Source of the DNA: Raphanus sativus
Taxonomy: Eukaryota; Streptophyta; Magnoliopsida; Brassicales; Brassicaceae
Direction: 5' to 3'
DNA: 64,000 nt
Assembly: GCF_000801105.2 (NCBI RefSeq)
Contig: NC_079515.1
Span: 27,055,407 to 27,119,406, forward strand
Shown here: positions 44,235-58,359 of the stretch, piece by piece
How the letters are laid out: each line of letters begins with the position of its first letter
How positions within the stretch are numbered: the first letter of the stretch is position 1
The notes under the pieces: generated by a model
What the model saw: the letters and a program-made list of their open reading frames with translations, nothing else
Told to the model about the DNA's origin: nothing
Database searches by the model: none
Made by a program: the position numbers and the translations under genes

Positions 44235-45206
44235 TCAAGAAATGTTGGCATTTTTCAAAGTGTTGGAAGTAACAAGACCAGAAGATGACCGCATCAAATG
44301 CTCCTTAAGCATCGAAACACCAGAATCATCAGTCTTCAACAGCGGTTGAACCGCTTCCCACATCTTCTTCTTCTGAACCTGCAACGAAAGGTTTAACAAA
44401 ACTTGAGAAATGTCATGAGGACTAAAAGACTAAGAGAGACCTTTTGTTAGTAAAGTAAAAGACCTTGTTAGGAGGTGCAGGCTCAGGAAGCTGCTCAAGA
44501 TCTTCTTCATTACCAAACCAAACTCTATCCCCAGGAACAGACCCTTGTGGTGGAACCAGAGGCTCAACATTCTCATGGGATGAGTCGGAAGCACAGAGAA
44601 GCATCCCACATGACTTGACTCCTCTCATGTTTCTTGGCTTCAGATTAGCCAACACCACAACTGATGCACCCTAATACATTCACATATTCGATTCTTCTTT
44701 CAATCTTAGTAATGAGGCAAAGTTCAAAAACAAAGACCAGAACAGAGTTGAAGTGTTGGGAACAAATGAAAGCTGACCTGAAGGAGATCGAGAGGGACGT
44801 ATTTGACGAGACCACTGCAGATGATTCTCGGCTCAGCTTCACCTATATCGACTTCTTCAACATAGAGAGAATCAGCCTCCTCGTGTTGCCAAGCTTTCAC
44901 AATTCTTCCTACTCTTATGTCTAACAGATTCGCCGTCTCCTTCACATTCTCCTCCACCTCCTCCTCAACAGACTCGATCTTCTTCTCCGGTTCATCCGCT
45001 GAAACCGTCGTCGCTGCCGTGCAGAAAGTAGTAACTCGAGGCCAGGAGCTTCGACGGTGATGGTTATTAACGGCAGAGATTCCAAGAGATCGAGAAACTG
45101 CCACTACCGTAGTCGTTGTTTTCAATGAAGAGGAGAAGCAACGAGGGAGTTGACCACGGAGAGGAAGGGCGGCGAAAAGTCCAGCCTTTACTATCATCGC
45201 CGCCAT
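44235..45206 (-). CDS. OB-fold tRNA-binding-domain protein, organelle-targeted
   Basis: Three exons (45206-44778, 44670-44464, 44378-44235) give 259 residues. Residues 1-70 are rich in Ser, Thr, Arg and Ala with few acids, like a chloroplast or mitochondrial transit peptide. After an acidic linker comes the EMAP-II/Arc1p-type tRNA-binding OB-fold ([66 protein letters not shown]). This is the domain found at the C-terminus of methionyl- and tyrosyl-tRNA synthetases and in free tRNA-binding cofactors. Its likely role is tRNA binding in an organelle or helping a synthetase; no enzyme domain is present. It converges on MTHFR (stops about 195 bases apart), as At3g59980 does with At3g59970. Confidence 0.88.
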
Positions 45207-45270
45207 TGATTTAGTTTAGCTAAAATCTCTCTCTCTGTTAAGTGTTATCTCTTCTTCTTCTTTGCCGTGT

Positions 45271-45279
45271 CTTTATATA
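45271..45279 (-). promoter_or_regulatory. TATA box of the OB-fold gene
   Basis: Minus-strand TATATAAAG about 70 bases before the start codon at 45206, followed by a CT-rich leader. Confidence 0.5.
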
Positions 45280-45592
45280 AAAGATCACTTTTTAACCGAA
45301 AGCAAGAAGCTTTACGCCACTTCTTTAATGAAAAAGAAGATTAAGGTAATTCATTTTCAATGCAAAAAAAAATTTTGAACAGACATTGAAGCTTTATAAA
45401 AGTGATTCACAGATGTGTTTTAACGACCAGAAAAAAAAAAACACGCAGTGTACAACTACAATCTCAACTCTCAAGAACAGTATATGATATGAAAAACAGA
45501 GTAAAAAACAGAGGATCTGAATCTCAATCACAGTACATATGATATGAAAGAAAAGAACAGAACCAAAAAAAAACCACAGAGGAACTGATGAC

Positions 45593-48226
<2,634 letters not shown>

Positions 48227-49219
48227 CTCAATCGATTCTTAATGCACACAAAGAAGAAGCAGGAGACAAGTCTCTGTCTTTTACCCTATAGCTCTCTCTC
48301 TTACACACCTCCGATGATACTTTTTTTCTGTCTTGCCTTTGTGGGAAACCCTCAGAGCTTTCTGCGCGTTATGATGTCAGCTCACACAGTTTCCGTTCCT
48401 TATTGGGCCTTCACGACATATATTAATGGGCCCAAGTTGGGCTTTATAATGCTACTTAATTATTCACATTATAGAACTCTGAAACAGAGTCCATGTTTTG
48501 TCCAATGGTATTGTTATCTTGTGTTGGCGGAAACTATATGTTAAAGACTCAAATGTCAGTAGATTAGTTAGGTTTGGGTTCAAAGTAAGTTTTTTTAAAC
48601 TCCCAATACATTTTTGAAGTACAAACGTCTGTGGAGCATTTAGCATCAGAATAAGCTAGCAAGAGTGAAACCTTCTTCTAGATATGTACGCAATCCAATC
48701 ATCATCATCCTTTGATTTTAGTACCGTATTGCCTTTTTCTTGTTTTAACGTTGTGCATAATGATGAATGTTCAATGAGGAGGAGTCAACATAATCCAGCA
48801 CAAAAAGAAGAGTCACGTCAGTGTCATGTCAGTGAAAGCAACTCTGGTTCTTTTTGTAAAGATTCAGTTGGAGCCATTAAAATATTGAGTTTGTGCATAG
48901 GAAAGCCGATGAGAAAAAGTACGTTAGATAGATCGATAGAGAGCTTGGTGTCAGACTCAGAACTAGTAGAGAACGATCATTGACAAGATTTCTTAAAACG
49001 CAAGCTTCACATGTACATAATTTTTTTTCTCTAGATATATGCGCAGTTTCTCATCATCCTCTGCTTTTACTAAATCTTGCTTAAGCGTCAAGAAAGGTTC
49101 ATATTCACAGAATCAAACCCAAGAAAGCTATGTACAATCTAAAGCATCGAAAACACACACACTAAACAAAGATTCGAAAAGAAAAGAGTAGCTAGGGTTT
49201 AGATTAACCCGCTCATTCA
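48227..49219. other. Intergenic between MAP2B and ASK13
   Basis: No gene. The part from about 48660 to 49200 recurs, diverged, at about 58610-59200 (shared words GGAGTCAACATA, AGTCACGTCA, TTAGATTAACCCG), so the ASK gene and its 3' flank were duplicated together. A 99-residue frame at 48684-48983 is not conserved between the copies. Confidence 0.6.
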
Positions 49220-49705
49220 TCAATCAAAAGCCCACGCGTTCTCCTTGAGAACCTCTGCTTCTTCCTCTGCTGTGTAGTCACTCACGATGCCGAGCTTTGC
49301 GCGAATCTCCTTATGGTCTTTGCATGCTGCGATCTCATCAGCGACTCTCTGGCACGTGAGATCAAATAGACCTTCGATGCTTAGGTAGTTCGCAGCCATG
49401 AGGAGATCATAGACCGTGGACAGATCCATCTGCGTGATGAACTCAGCGTCCCACTTCTTGAGAGCATCACCGGAGGAGGAGGAAGAAGACTCGCTACCGG
49501 CGACTACAGCGACGTGATTCTTGCAGTATTCGACCACCTTCGCGAGGATCTTGCCTGTGACTTCCGCCGTCTTGTGTGCAGTAGCGGTTTCGCAATCTTC
49601 AACAAGATTCGACAAGATCTGCGACTGAAGTACCACCGCTTCGTCGACTTCAAAGGATTCACCATCGGAGCTCTTCAACACGAACATCTTCTTCTCCTTC
49701 TCCAT
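49220..49705 (-). CDS. ASK13: SKP1-like protein (ASK13 type)
   Basis: A single exon encodes 161 residues from the ATG at 49705 (MEKEKKMFVLKSSDGESF) to the stop at 49222-49220. The N-terminal BTB/POZ-like Skp1 fold is followed by the conserved C-terminal F-box-binding helices (DLSTVYDLLMAANYLSIEGL, CQRVADEI, EEVLKENAWAFD in related form), ending WAFD where most SKP1 proteins end WAFE. It would link F-box proteins to CUL1 in SCF ubiquitin ligases. An in-frame ATG at 49789 lies only about 15 bases downstream of the TATA box at 49809-49802, likely upstream of transcription start, so 49705 was chosen. The Ser-rich loop (SESSSSSSG) is longer than in ASK1. It is linked to several F-box genes; the position matches At3g60010. 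Confidence 0.9.
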   Translation of the reverse strand: MEKEKKMFVLKSSDGESFEVDEAVVLQSQILSNLVEDCETATAHKTAEVTGKILAKVVEYCKNHVAVVAGSESSSSSSGDALKKWDAEFITQMDLSTVYDLLMAANYLSIEGLFDLTCQRVADEIAACKDHKEIRAKLGIVSDYTAEEEAEVLKENAWAFD

Positions 49706-49801
49706 CGTCGTGCTTTGCTGCGTTGGTGATGAAAGAAAACTGAGAGAGCGAATGAATGGTAACGGTGGTGAATGAAGTGACGAGTCCATGCATCCAAGGT
49801 G

Positions 49802-49809
49802 TATTTATA
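49802..49809 (-). promoter_or_regulatory. TATA box of the ASK13-like gene
   Basis: Minus-strand TATAAATA about 100 bases upstream of the chosen start codon; it decides against the upstream ATG at 49789. Confidence 0.65.
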
Positions 49810-51600
49810 GAAGCACGTCAAGTTTACAAAATATTTATCTATTAATGAAAGTAAATTATTTTTGACTTTTTTCTATGATGATATTATGTTTTATATCATT
49901 GGATTACATAATTTCACTGAAACATTCTTCAAATAAACTTATAAATTAAACCAAAAAAATTGACTTAAAAACCTAGCCGAAATTCAATAAAACATACACA
50001 TTACCACCAAATGAGCTACTAGATGATCCTAATGCATTGGTACCATAATCATTTTCATCATCACATAGATATATATCTACCATCATAATCATATCAACGT
50101 TTGATTTTTTAAAAGGTAATAATAAAATATTAATTGGATTTTCCTTTTTAGTTTTTTTTTGTTCAAATTTTTCCTTTTTAGTTTGAGCCCCCAAATTTAA
50201 AATAGGAAAATAATACTCAATTAGTATTTTACTAATTACTTTTGAGATATTTCATTACATCTTCCCAATGGAAATGATCAAGATACACTTTTGCAATAGG
50301 AACCGAACCAGTGCCAAGCGCATCTACTTTGGCTATATACCTTTGCAATGGGTATAAGGTATGTGACTGGGTTGGCCTTCTACTCATACTCTTCATTGTT
50401 GTGTTTCTTGGAAGAATTCATATATGGCTTGCTAGATATATGAATTGGAATAATTTTGTTTTCTAATTCTAAAGATGCCATTCCCATAATTGATTTGGAA
50501 ACGTGATATTATCTGTGTGCTCTTCTTCTTTAGCTGTTTATATGACCATGAACCATGAGATGTTATTACTGGATAATTAGATTCCAAATATTTAGTCCAA
50601 AATCTTTAATATTCATGGGAAACAATATTTTAAGTTCTAACTCAGAAATTTCTAGGGGTGTTATCCAATCACTGATTTCAAATCAATTATTAATGTTTTA
50701 ATCTATCAAGTTTTAAAGATTTTAAGTTAATGGATTCTAAAATCTCCGCAGTAGACATTGGATATTGAATTCATTCATTTGTTCATGATAATATATAAAA
50801 AATGATTTGAAATCAACATTAAACAAAAAGAATTTTAAAATCCTTGAAAATTAAATAACACTAAATTTTAAAAGCTGGATTTAAATCATTCACTGAATAA
50901 CACTAGATTTCAAAATAGAATTTAGAATCATCATTCAAATAACAATGGATTATGTTTAGATTTAAAGTCTATTAAAATACATAATTCAATGTTTTATATT
51001 GACAATTGTCTAAATATTGTTTAAACATTGAAATGTGTAACTTTACCAAAGATTTTTCAAACAAATTCATTGAGAAGAAAATTGATTGACATCCTAACTA
51101 AAATTCAATAAGACATACACATTGGCATCAAATGAGTTAATATCTTGATCCTAATGAGTAAATATTAATGTATTATTATCATCATCACCATAATTTTACC
51201 ATTATAATCCTATCAACACCACTACATTATATTATACTACATAACTACATTACTACTACTACGTTATCCTTTACTAAATAACATCATTGTTACAAAATCA
51301 TTTGTTATTCATACATAATCATATCGCCTTTCAAATCAATTCTCTTGAATAATTTACTATACTATCCATTGCTCATATTTTAGTCATATTCTGTACAAGT
51401 TTTGATCACTTATTTTATATCTTATCATTTTAGCTGTGGAAGTGAAAGTATTATTGCTCAAAATGAGTATCAGAAATGCTTTTTATTCTTTAACTTTATA
51501 TTTAATTCTAACGATATCAAGCTGCACCATCTCTAGTTTTACCATCACAATCAAAATCAAATCTAAGATGGTTACTTGTGCATATCTCTCTTTTCTTCTC
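49810..51600. other. Intergenic; diverged MITE-like repeat from 50656
   Basis: AT-rich with no gene. A segment beginning GGGTGTTATCCAATCA (50656) and made of ATTTTAAA/AATAACA words is related to the repeat at 27911-28222; its right end is unclear. CATAATCATATCAACGTTTGATTTTTTAAA at about 50083-50112 recurs near 53515, again pointing to local duplication (shown here only as a location). Confidence 0.5.
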
Positions 51601-51619
51601 TTTCTCTAGTTCTCTCTCT

Positions 51620-52300
51620 CTCTCAAAGGAGCAATGCCAATAATGGAACTGCTATAGGACTGTTAGACCCTTCTGTTCACAAGCCCACAAGACTCTGTCA
51701 CAAGAGGGGGAGCAGTCTCCAGCAGTTGTGGTCGTTGTTGATGGTTTAATGAAACGTATGCAAAGTGGGTGTCTCTCAAGTGTGCGCAAGGAACACTTCT
51801 GGATCAACATACACACTATAGCTTTCCTATTTTTCATGTGGATGTTTTTCAAACACCTCCTTGGTTGGAACCCGCGGTTTTTGACTTCAATCTTCGTCCC
51901 AATGAAGCAATGAGAGAGTGGGTTTTCATGGCAGCACATATTCCTAATATAAGTCTCGGGCTTTATTGGCAGTACTACAAGACAAATAATCAATTCAACG
52001 TCAGATGCACAAAATTCCACTGGCACCGCCGTGCCCCGTTAAGCACTTGGGATTCTTCAGGATCACTCCACTCTGTCCCTGAGCCCCAGCTAGCTGTCTA
52101 ATGTTCCTGGAGAGAAATGTTCAGTTATCAAAGTCGCTTTCCCAGCAGAGAAGACTTCTCCAGAGAAACAACAAGGAAATTCAGAGGGAACTAAGCGCAA
52201 AAGAAGTGGCAAGCCGTCTGCTCCAAGCCAGCCAATACTAGGAAGTGCTTCATATCCCTTGCAAGTCTGCCTTGGAAGCCAGGATGAATCTTAATGGTTC
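51620..52300 (+). pseudogene. Unrecognised gene fragment
   Basis: The plus strand has protein-like composition over about 650 bases. A 110-residue frame (51769-52101) contains FHVDVFQTPPWLEPAVFDF and NEAMREWVFMAAHIPNISLG, then LYWQYYKTNNQFNVR. A following frame (52110-52293) reads KVAFPAEKTSPEKQQGN and KRKRSGKPSAPSQP. Neither starts or ends like a whole gene, and frames change between them. I do not recognise the family. It lies directly upstream of the Rab GDI remnant, so both may have arrived together or be remains of local duplication. Confidence 0.4.
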
Positions 52301-52329
52301 TTAGCTAGTTTATTAGAGTGCCAACATGG

Positions 52330-53030
52330 ATTGCATGATGCCTAAGGTGGTGTCATTCATTTTAATGTATGTTAATGATATTAAAATGTTGATATGATGC
52401 CTAAGGTATTTTTCTTGGTGGCATTCATTATATTGTACTAGTCATGACTCTCCGCTAATGTTTGTCTTTCAATATGATTCATCAGTTTATGATGGGAAAT
52501 GGCAAGCTTGTTCGTGCCCTTATTCACACCGACGTCACAAAGTATCTGTCTTTTAAAGCAGTTGATGGAAGCTATGTTTTCCTTAAAGGAAATGTACAGC
52601 TTCTCATTGATGATATAGGTTGCGTATATTTACGAAATCTCCTTTTGGTGATAACTCTTTAACAGTTGATGAATATTTGTCTACATGTTCAAAAGATGCC
52701 AGTGACTCGTATGGAGGCCATGAAACTTCATCTGATGGGTATATTTGAGAAACGTCCAGCTGGCAAGTTTTACGGTTCTGGTCAGGATTACAACGAGAAG
52801 GATCCCAACGGAATGGATTTGACCAAACTTCCTACTAAGGAACTGATTGCGTAAGCTCATGTTCTGATACCTTTTTAGCTAGCGTTTTAATTAAATAACA
52901 TGTGGCTAAGCATTTATCTGATAGTTTTGGCAGTAAATTTGGTCACGCCGTTGCACTTATCTTTTGATGGGTGCCAGCAGCTATTACAAAGTTGATATGA
53001 TGCCTAAGGTATTGTTGTTTGTGGCATTCA
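52330..53030 (+). pseudogene. Rab GDP-dissociation inhibitor (GDI) fragment
   Basis: Exon pieces of plant RabGDI are clear: DMMPK just before a GTATTT donor (about 52395-52409), FMMGNGKLVRALIHTDVTKY then LSFKAVDGSYVFLKGNVQ (52487-52604), and MPVTRMEAMKLHLMGIFEKR then GKFYGSGQDY and GMDLTKLPTKELIA (52695-52854), followed by FGHAVAL. The family extracts prenylated Rab GTPases from membranes. The N-terminal FAD-like motif and the C-terminal half are absent. The VDMMPK exon edge occurs again at about 52990, after the exons it should precede, and a third partial copy is at about 52335. In Arabidopsis GDI2 (At3g59920) is a member of this segment but should lie near the left side of the window, so this piece is displaced. 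Confidence 0.82.
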
Positions 53031-53473
53031 TTTGTTGTGTTATATTAACGACTGATAAGTTTGAACTAGTAAACCTATCGATTTCTTGTAAAACTCGTAT
53101 CAGTCGAATACAGATTCGTATGAGAGTAACGATGTACTATGATCCTCACACACGAGTACAACGTTGCTCTCATACAATCTCCTTAAGAGATCGCCTCAAG
53201 ACTCTCGTCTCACTCACTTACAACAATCTGATCTTCGATCATCTTCTCCAACCACAAATACAGAGTAATTATTCAGCTATCATAACTGCTGAAGACTTTC
53301 TATCCGAGTCTTTCCTCCTTGTTTTACTTCCTATTTTGCCTAGTAACACTACTATACATTCTTTGTGCTATGAGTTGCATAGAATCGTCAAATTAATAAA
53401 AAATTGACTGAAAAACCTAGCCGAAATTCTATAGTACCAACTGCATAGATCCTAATGGATTGGTAATCATCAT

Positions 53474-53507
<34 letters not shown>

Positions 53508-53613
53508 TTACCATCAGAATTATATCAATGTTTGATTTTTTTTTTTAAAGTAATAGAAACTATCATTAGATCCATATTCAATTGTAATCTATGGCATCAT
53601 CCAAGAAAACTCT
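53031..53613. other. Intergenic with an (AT)n microsatellite
   Basis: A run of about 17 AT pairs lies at 53474-53505. The surrounding sequence shows no gene; the frame at 52964-53407 has no recognisable domain. Confidence 0.5.
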
Positions 53614-54981
53614 TCAAGATTTCCAACGCTTTACCAGTTCCTCCACCTTTACTTGGAAGGGATGTATCCTAACATCGCCTGCGCAACTATCCAGACCCTG
53701 GAGAAGCATCAATCAAGAAAGATGCATGCATGTATATAATCAACAACCAAGTCCGTGTCTCTATAGACATATTCGTTCATAATGTTTTTGAAATATACCT
53801 GGATGATTAGAGTTTCAAGCTTCGGAGATTGCTTAACCAGATCCAGCAGAAGTTTCCAGCCTCGTTCGTTGCAACTCCCAAAAGATAACTTAACCAGATT
53901 CTTGAACACTGGTAAAACTAGTCCATTTTCAACACATCGAGCAATCACCTGAAACACACGCATATGCTTTCGAGAATGTCCAAGCTTTTTTCTCAAGTAA
54001 AAAAACACAAAGAAGACTTACATCAGCAGAAGCCGGAGAAAGATGCAAGGTTTCGACGTTGCTTATCCCTGTAATGAGACCCGTTAGATCCGGTTTCTTG
54101 ATCTTTCCAGAAGAGGAAAGGTTCAGCTTAGCTTTGAGTAAAGATTTCAAGTTGACAAGTGGGTACTCAGACATGGCATAGTCAGTGTAGTCTAGGGAGA
54201 CAAGACTTGGGGCGTCAAGTGACATAACAGACATATAATCAAGTCCAACTTCACAATCATAGTAAACTGTTAGCTTCTTGATGCTCTGACTCGATATCCT
54301 GTAAGGGTATAAATCATACTTGTGAACAACAGTTAACTCATCAAGCACTGGACAACCAGGAAGAAGCACGTCACAAAGATCTTGGTCGTCAAACAAGATG
54401 GAATCGATGAAGAGGCTCTTAAGCGCTGGAAGAGACACATCAGGAGGAAGCGTTCCAATATCAGTGTTTGTTCCTAGCGACAGCTTAACCAGTGTCTTGC
54501 TCCTGAAGAGCTGACAAGGAAGAAGGAAATCCCATTGAACCACATCAACATCTACTGGGACCATCCAATACCAACTTGTATTAGGCGTCAAACTGACGTC
54601 AACTTCTAAAACACCACGGTCTAATGCATTACGTATCCAGGAGAATAGATAGGCCATCTCTTTGCTCTCGTGAATGTGAAACTTTAGAGAGAATTTCTTT
54701 ATAGGAGAACCGCATTGCGAAGCGAGTGTTCGGTCAACAAAACTACCGAAGCTCTCCTTGATTTCATCACTCCCTTCTTTACCCTCTCCCGGTTGCAGCA
54801 ACACAGAATCATCAAAATCAAGAATGTGCACTAATCTAAACACATGCCTCCACCTTTTAGCAAGAACAGATGTTGAAGCAGCTTGTTTTGTGGGAAGTAA
54901 GGACAAGATCCTGCCCAGAACGTCGTCAGGGAGCCAGCTGATTGCATCTCTCAAGCCCATGTTTAGCTTGTGGGAATCCAT
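53614..54981 (-). CDS. F-box/LRR (FBD-family) protein A, short C-terminus
   Basis: Exons 54981-54022, 53948-53799 and 53697-53614 join to 397 residues. The F-box is at residues 10-50 (DAISWLPDDVLGRILSLLPT, KRWRHVFRLVH), then the plant LRR-2 region (FRSKTLVKLSLG, LPALKSLFIDSILF, LLPGCPVLDELTV, PSLVSLDYTDYAMS). It is an SCF substrate receptor of unknown target, in the At3g59190/At3g60040 type family. The start at 54981 is chosen because TTTTAG/GCACTTTTAAGGAAGAG just upstream is an intron acceptor of a leader exon ending near 55609 (GGAAG/GTAAAAGG). The last exon ends early (VKVEELVKRWKS). Another frame there continues the family sequence (GTGKALEILKSFLG), so the FBD tail has probably been lost by a frameshift. 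Confidence 0.8.
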
Positions 54982-55299
54982 ACAGACAGAACCAGTCTCT
55001 TCCTTAAAAGTGCCTAAAAGATGAAGTGAGCACAATTTTCAAAAAAAAAAAAAAAGATGAAGTGAGCACAGAGTGATTCAAACTGCTGGATTAACCACAA
55101 ACGATAAAATCTAGTTTTCACATCTACAACGATGAAACTGAATATAAAAGCTTTAGAAAAACTATAGAGAAAACAGAAGCTAAAGGTTCAAGCTTTTCCC
55201 CTTGCAGACTTTGTAGTGGTAAACTACAACAGTTTCATCAAACTCAGTGCATCTATAATCTTGTGAAATCTCAAAAGAATGACACTTTGAGCGCTTGTA

Positions 55300-55575
55300 G
55301 TAGAACAGAGTAAACCATATGGATAAAACAGAGTAGACCATAAACCATACTGGGAGAAAATAGTAAACTATATATTCAAAAAAAAAAGAAAAGAGTAAAC
55401 TATAAAGCATATTGAGAAGAGTAAACTATATGGAGAGAACAGAGTAAAACAACAGAGTATGCCATATTAAGAGAAAAGAGTAAACTATAAACCATATTGA
55501 GAGAACAGAGTAAACAACCATATTTTTAGAGAACAGAGTAAACCGCATGGAGAGAACAGAGTAAACCATAACAGA
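55300..55575. repeat. Minisatellite in the leader intron of F-box gene A
   Basis: About ten imperfect copies of GAGAACAGAGTAAACCATA (about 20-28 bases) in the intron between the leader exon (near 55609) and the coding exon. The same unit is in the equivalent intron of gene B. Confidence 0.8.
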
Positions 55576-55609
55576 AACTAAAGCTTCTTCAACCTTTTAC
55601 CTTCCGTGC

Positions 55610-56486
55610 ATGCGTTACTAGTCATATGAAATTAACGTTGAAGACGAACCCTGCGGAGGACGTCAAACAGATGCTGATGGGATGGGAGTCTCCAGTTCAG
55701 AATGTTGCGTTGTGCTGCATTTATATTATAGAATATTGCCATATTTTGACAAATTATTGTGAATCAAAATCACTTATCAAAACCATATGTATATGAAGTA
55801 TTTACATTTTTCCAACTTTTACATATTTATTAAATAATGTTGTATAATATGTTTGAAAATTTAGTAGCAGATTTTTTTGCATTGGAGTTCCCACATTTTC
55901 CATTATTAACCAATCAAAGTTCTCAATATATTTTTTATCAAGTAATATGATTTATCAAAAGTATTACAAATTTTAAATGTATACAAAATTTACTTTATTT
56001 CAAATAATATTATCCCACGTAGAAAGTCATCTATAAATTGAATCAATATAAAAATTACATTTAAGATATTTTCGGATATATAACAACATAATATGTAGAC
56101 ATTATCATTTTTTTAAATATAATTTTAGATTTTAGATAATTCTTATTGTTATTATTTTTAATAACTTATCAAATCAAATAAATTTTAAATTCGTTTTTAT
56201 TTTTTTGGTTAATTTATATATTTTATTCAGGGTAGAAACGATATTAACCGATGTAATTTTTAATGTGATAGTTCGAAAGTGAAAATTAATATTATAGAGA
56301 CAGAGATGAATTTAGAAAAGAGGCCGGCAGTGCGACATGAAACAAGTTTAATGTTACATAAGTAGCTCCATACAAAGAGAGCAAAGCGACAGGAAGCAAA
56401 TAAAATAGTTTAACGTTACAGAAAGAGTAGATCCATACAAAAGAGCAAAGCGGTGACAGGAAGCAAATAAAACAGGAGTTTAATTG
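55610..56486. other. Promoter of F-box gene A and spacer
   Basis: A leader exon lies near 55690-55609 and a TATA-like TATAATATAAAT near 55720-55732 on the minus strand. The next 150 bases (CATTTATATTATAGAATATTGCCATA and on, here cited as a location) recur upstream of gene B near 58490-58590, so the promoters were duplicated with the genes. The rest is AT-rich spacer with GACAGGAAGCAAATAAAA repeated at about 56390 and 56454. Confidence 0.55.
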
Positions 56487-56517
56487 TTACACATAAAAGT
56501 AGCAATTTATATCAGTT

Positions 56518-58057
56518 CTACTCGAAATATGCGACATCGGGTGCAACAACTTCAACAAGGGTGAATAGATCCCTACGGGTTTGAATAAGTTTGGCATAAT
56601 CGACCGCAACATCTTCAGGGAACTCGACTCGCACTTTTGGGATGCATTCAGTTTCCCCAAGCGACTCTTAAAGTGTTGAAGCTCTTTAGCAATTCCTTTA
56701 TAACCAAGACCATGCAGCAACTTGACTTGGAACAGACCAATGGTAACATCGCCTGTATAACCATCCAGACCCAGGGGGGAGCATCAAAGATAGAAGAAGA
56801 TGCTTGCAACTGAGTAAGTGAGTTCCGAGGGGTCTCTATAGAGGTGTTTCGATTATTAGTGAAAAACAAACATTCCTGGATGATTAGTGTTTCAATCTTT
56901 GGAGACTGCTTTAGCAAATATGGCAGCAGTTCCCAACCTCGTTTGTTGTTACTCCCAAAAGATAAGGTAACCAGATTGTTAAACACGGGTAAAACTAGTC
57001 CATGTTTAACACATCGAGAAATCACCTGAAATACAAAACACATATGCTTCAAGAATGTCCTGAGTTTTATCAAGTAAAACCAAAAAAAAAAAAGAAGACT
57101 TACATCAGTAGAATCGGGAGAAATAATGAGGGTCTCCACGTTGCTTATCCCTACAAGGAGACCAGATATATCCGGCCTCTTTATCTTTTTTTTAGAATAA
57201 GAAAGGTTCAGCTTAGCTTTGATTAAAGATTCCAAGTTAACAAGTGGGTATGCAGACAAGGCAAAGTCAGTGTAGTCGAGAGAGACAAGACTTGGGGCGT
57301 CATATGACATAATAGACCAATCATCAATTCCAAATTCACAATCATAGTCAACTCTTAGCTTCTTGATGCTCTGACTCGATATCCTGTAAGGGTTAAAATA
57401 AGTCGTGTGAACAACAGTTAACTCCTCAAGCACTGGACAACCAGGAAGAAGCACATCACACAGATCTTGGTCTTGGAACACGATGGTATCGAGGAAGAGA
57501 CTCTTAAGCGCTGGAAGATAGACATCAGGAGGAAGCTTTCCAATACTAGTATCTGTTCCGAGACAGAGCTTAACCAGTGTCTTGCTCCTGAAGAGGTGAT
57601 AAGTAAGAAAGCAGTTCCCGTGAACTGCATCGGTAGCTACATGGCCTACCCAACGAGGCCTCAAAGTAACGTCCACTTCCAATACACCACGCTCAACGAC
57701 ACTGGATATCCAGCGACGCTCATTAACCACATCGCTGTTGTTGGTAACGTTATATGTTAGAGAGAATTTATTGATGCGAGAACCGCATTGCAAAGCGAGT
57801 GTTCTATCCACAAAGTTTCCGAAGCTCTCCTTGATTTTATCCCTCCCTTCTTTACCCTCTGGCGGCGGTTGCAGCAAGACAGAATCATCGAGATCAAGAT
57901 TGTGAACCAGTGCAAACAGATACCTCCACCTTTTCGAGACAAGAGAGGTTGAAGCAGCAAGTTTGGTCGGAAGTAAGGACAGGATCTCTCCCAGTATTTC
58001 TTCAGGGAGACAGCTGATTGCATCTCTCGACCCCATGCCTAGCTTGTTTGAGTCCAT
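56518..58057 (-). CDS. F-box/LRR (FBD-family) protein B, 3' end damaged
   Basis: A tandem paralogue of gene A. Exon 1 (58057-57104) has the F-box (DAISCLPEEILGEILSLLPT, KRWRYLFALVHNLDLDD) and LRRs (FRSKTLVKLCLG, LPALKSLFLDTIVF, VLLPGCPVLEELTVVH). Exon 2 starts at 57025 (VISRCVKHGLVLPVFNNLVT). At the end of exon 2 the donor that is CAG/GTATA in gene A reads CAG/GAATG here, so the normal splice is lost. Reading through gives a different tail stopping near 56648. The old third exon (GLDGYTGDVTIGLFQVK, then GLGYKGIAKELQHFK) also needs a frame change to reach the FBD tail PEDVAVDYAKLIQTRRDLF and VEVVAPDVAYFE, ending at 56518. It may be a pseudogene in progress, or make a truncated F-box protein. 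The start is chosen as for gene A (acceptor TTTCAG/GCACTTTGAAG upstream). Confidence 0.7.
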
Positions 58058-58164
58058 GCAGACAGATTCAATCTCTTCCTTCAAAGTGCCTGAAAGATGA
58101 AGTGAGTACAGAGTATAAGAATGACACATCTGTAATCTAACGGAATCTCAAAAGAATGACAATT

Positions 58165-58335
58165 TGACCGCTTATGAGAACAGAGTAAACCATAAGAAGA
58201 GAACAGAGTAAACAACAAAATCGAGAGAACAGAGTAAATCATAAGAAGAGAACAGAGGACAAAATATTGAGAGAACCATATTTTTAGAGAACAGAGTAAA
58301 CCATAAGGAGAGAACAGAGGAAACCATAACAGAAA
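58165..58335. repeat. Minisatellite in the leader intron of F-box gene B
   Basis: About six imperfect copies of GAGAACAGAGTAAACCATAA, homologous to the array in gene A but shorter. A leader exon ends near 58358 (AAGAAAG/GTAAAAGG). Confidence 0.78.
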
Positions 58336-58359
58336 CTAAAGCTTCTTCAACCTTTTACC

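Noticed and set aside
48684..48983. 99-codon plus-strand frame between MAP2B and ASK13
   Set aside because: The duplicated counterpart near 58.6-58.9 kb does not keep the frame, so it is not under coding selection.
49706..49789. Upstream in-frame start of the ASK13-like gene
   Set aside because: It lies only about 15 bases after the TATA box, so probably before transcription starts; the SKP1 family starts at the second ATG.
54982..55035. Upstream start for F-box gene A (and 58058-58129 for gene B)
   Set aside because: An intron acceptor lies between that ATG and the F-box start, so the codons are probably intronic.
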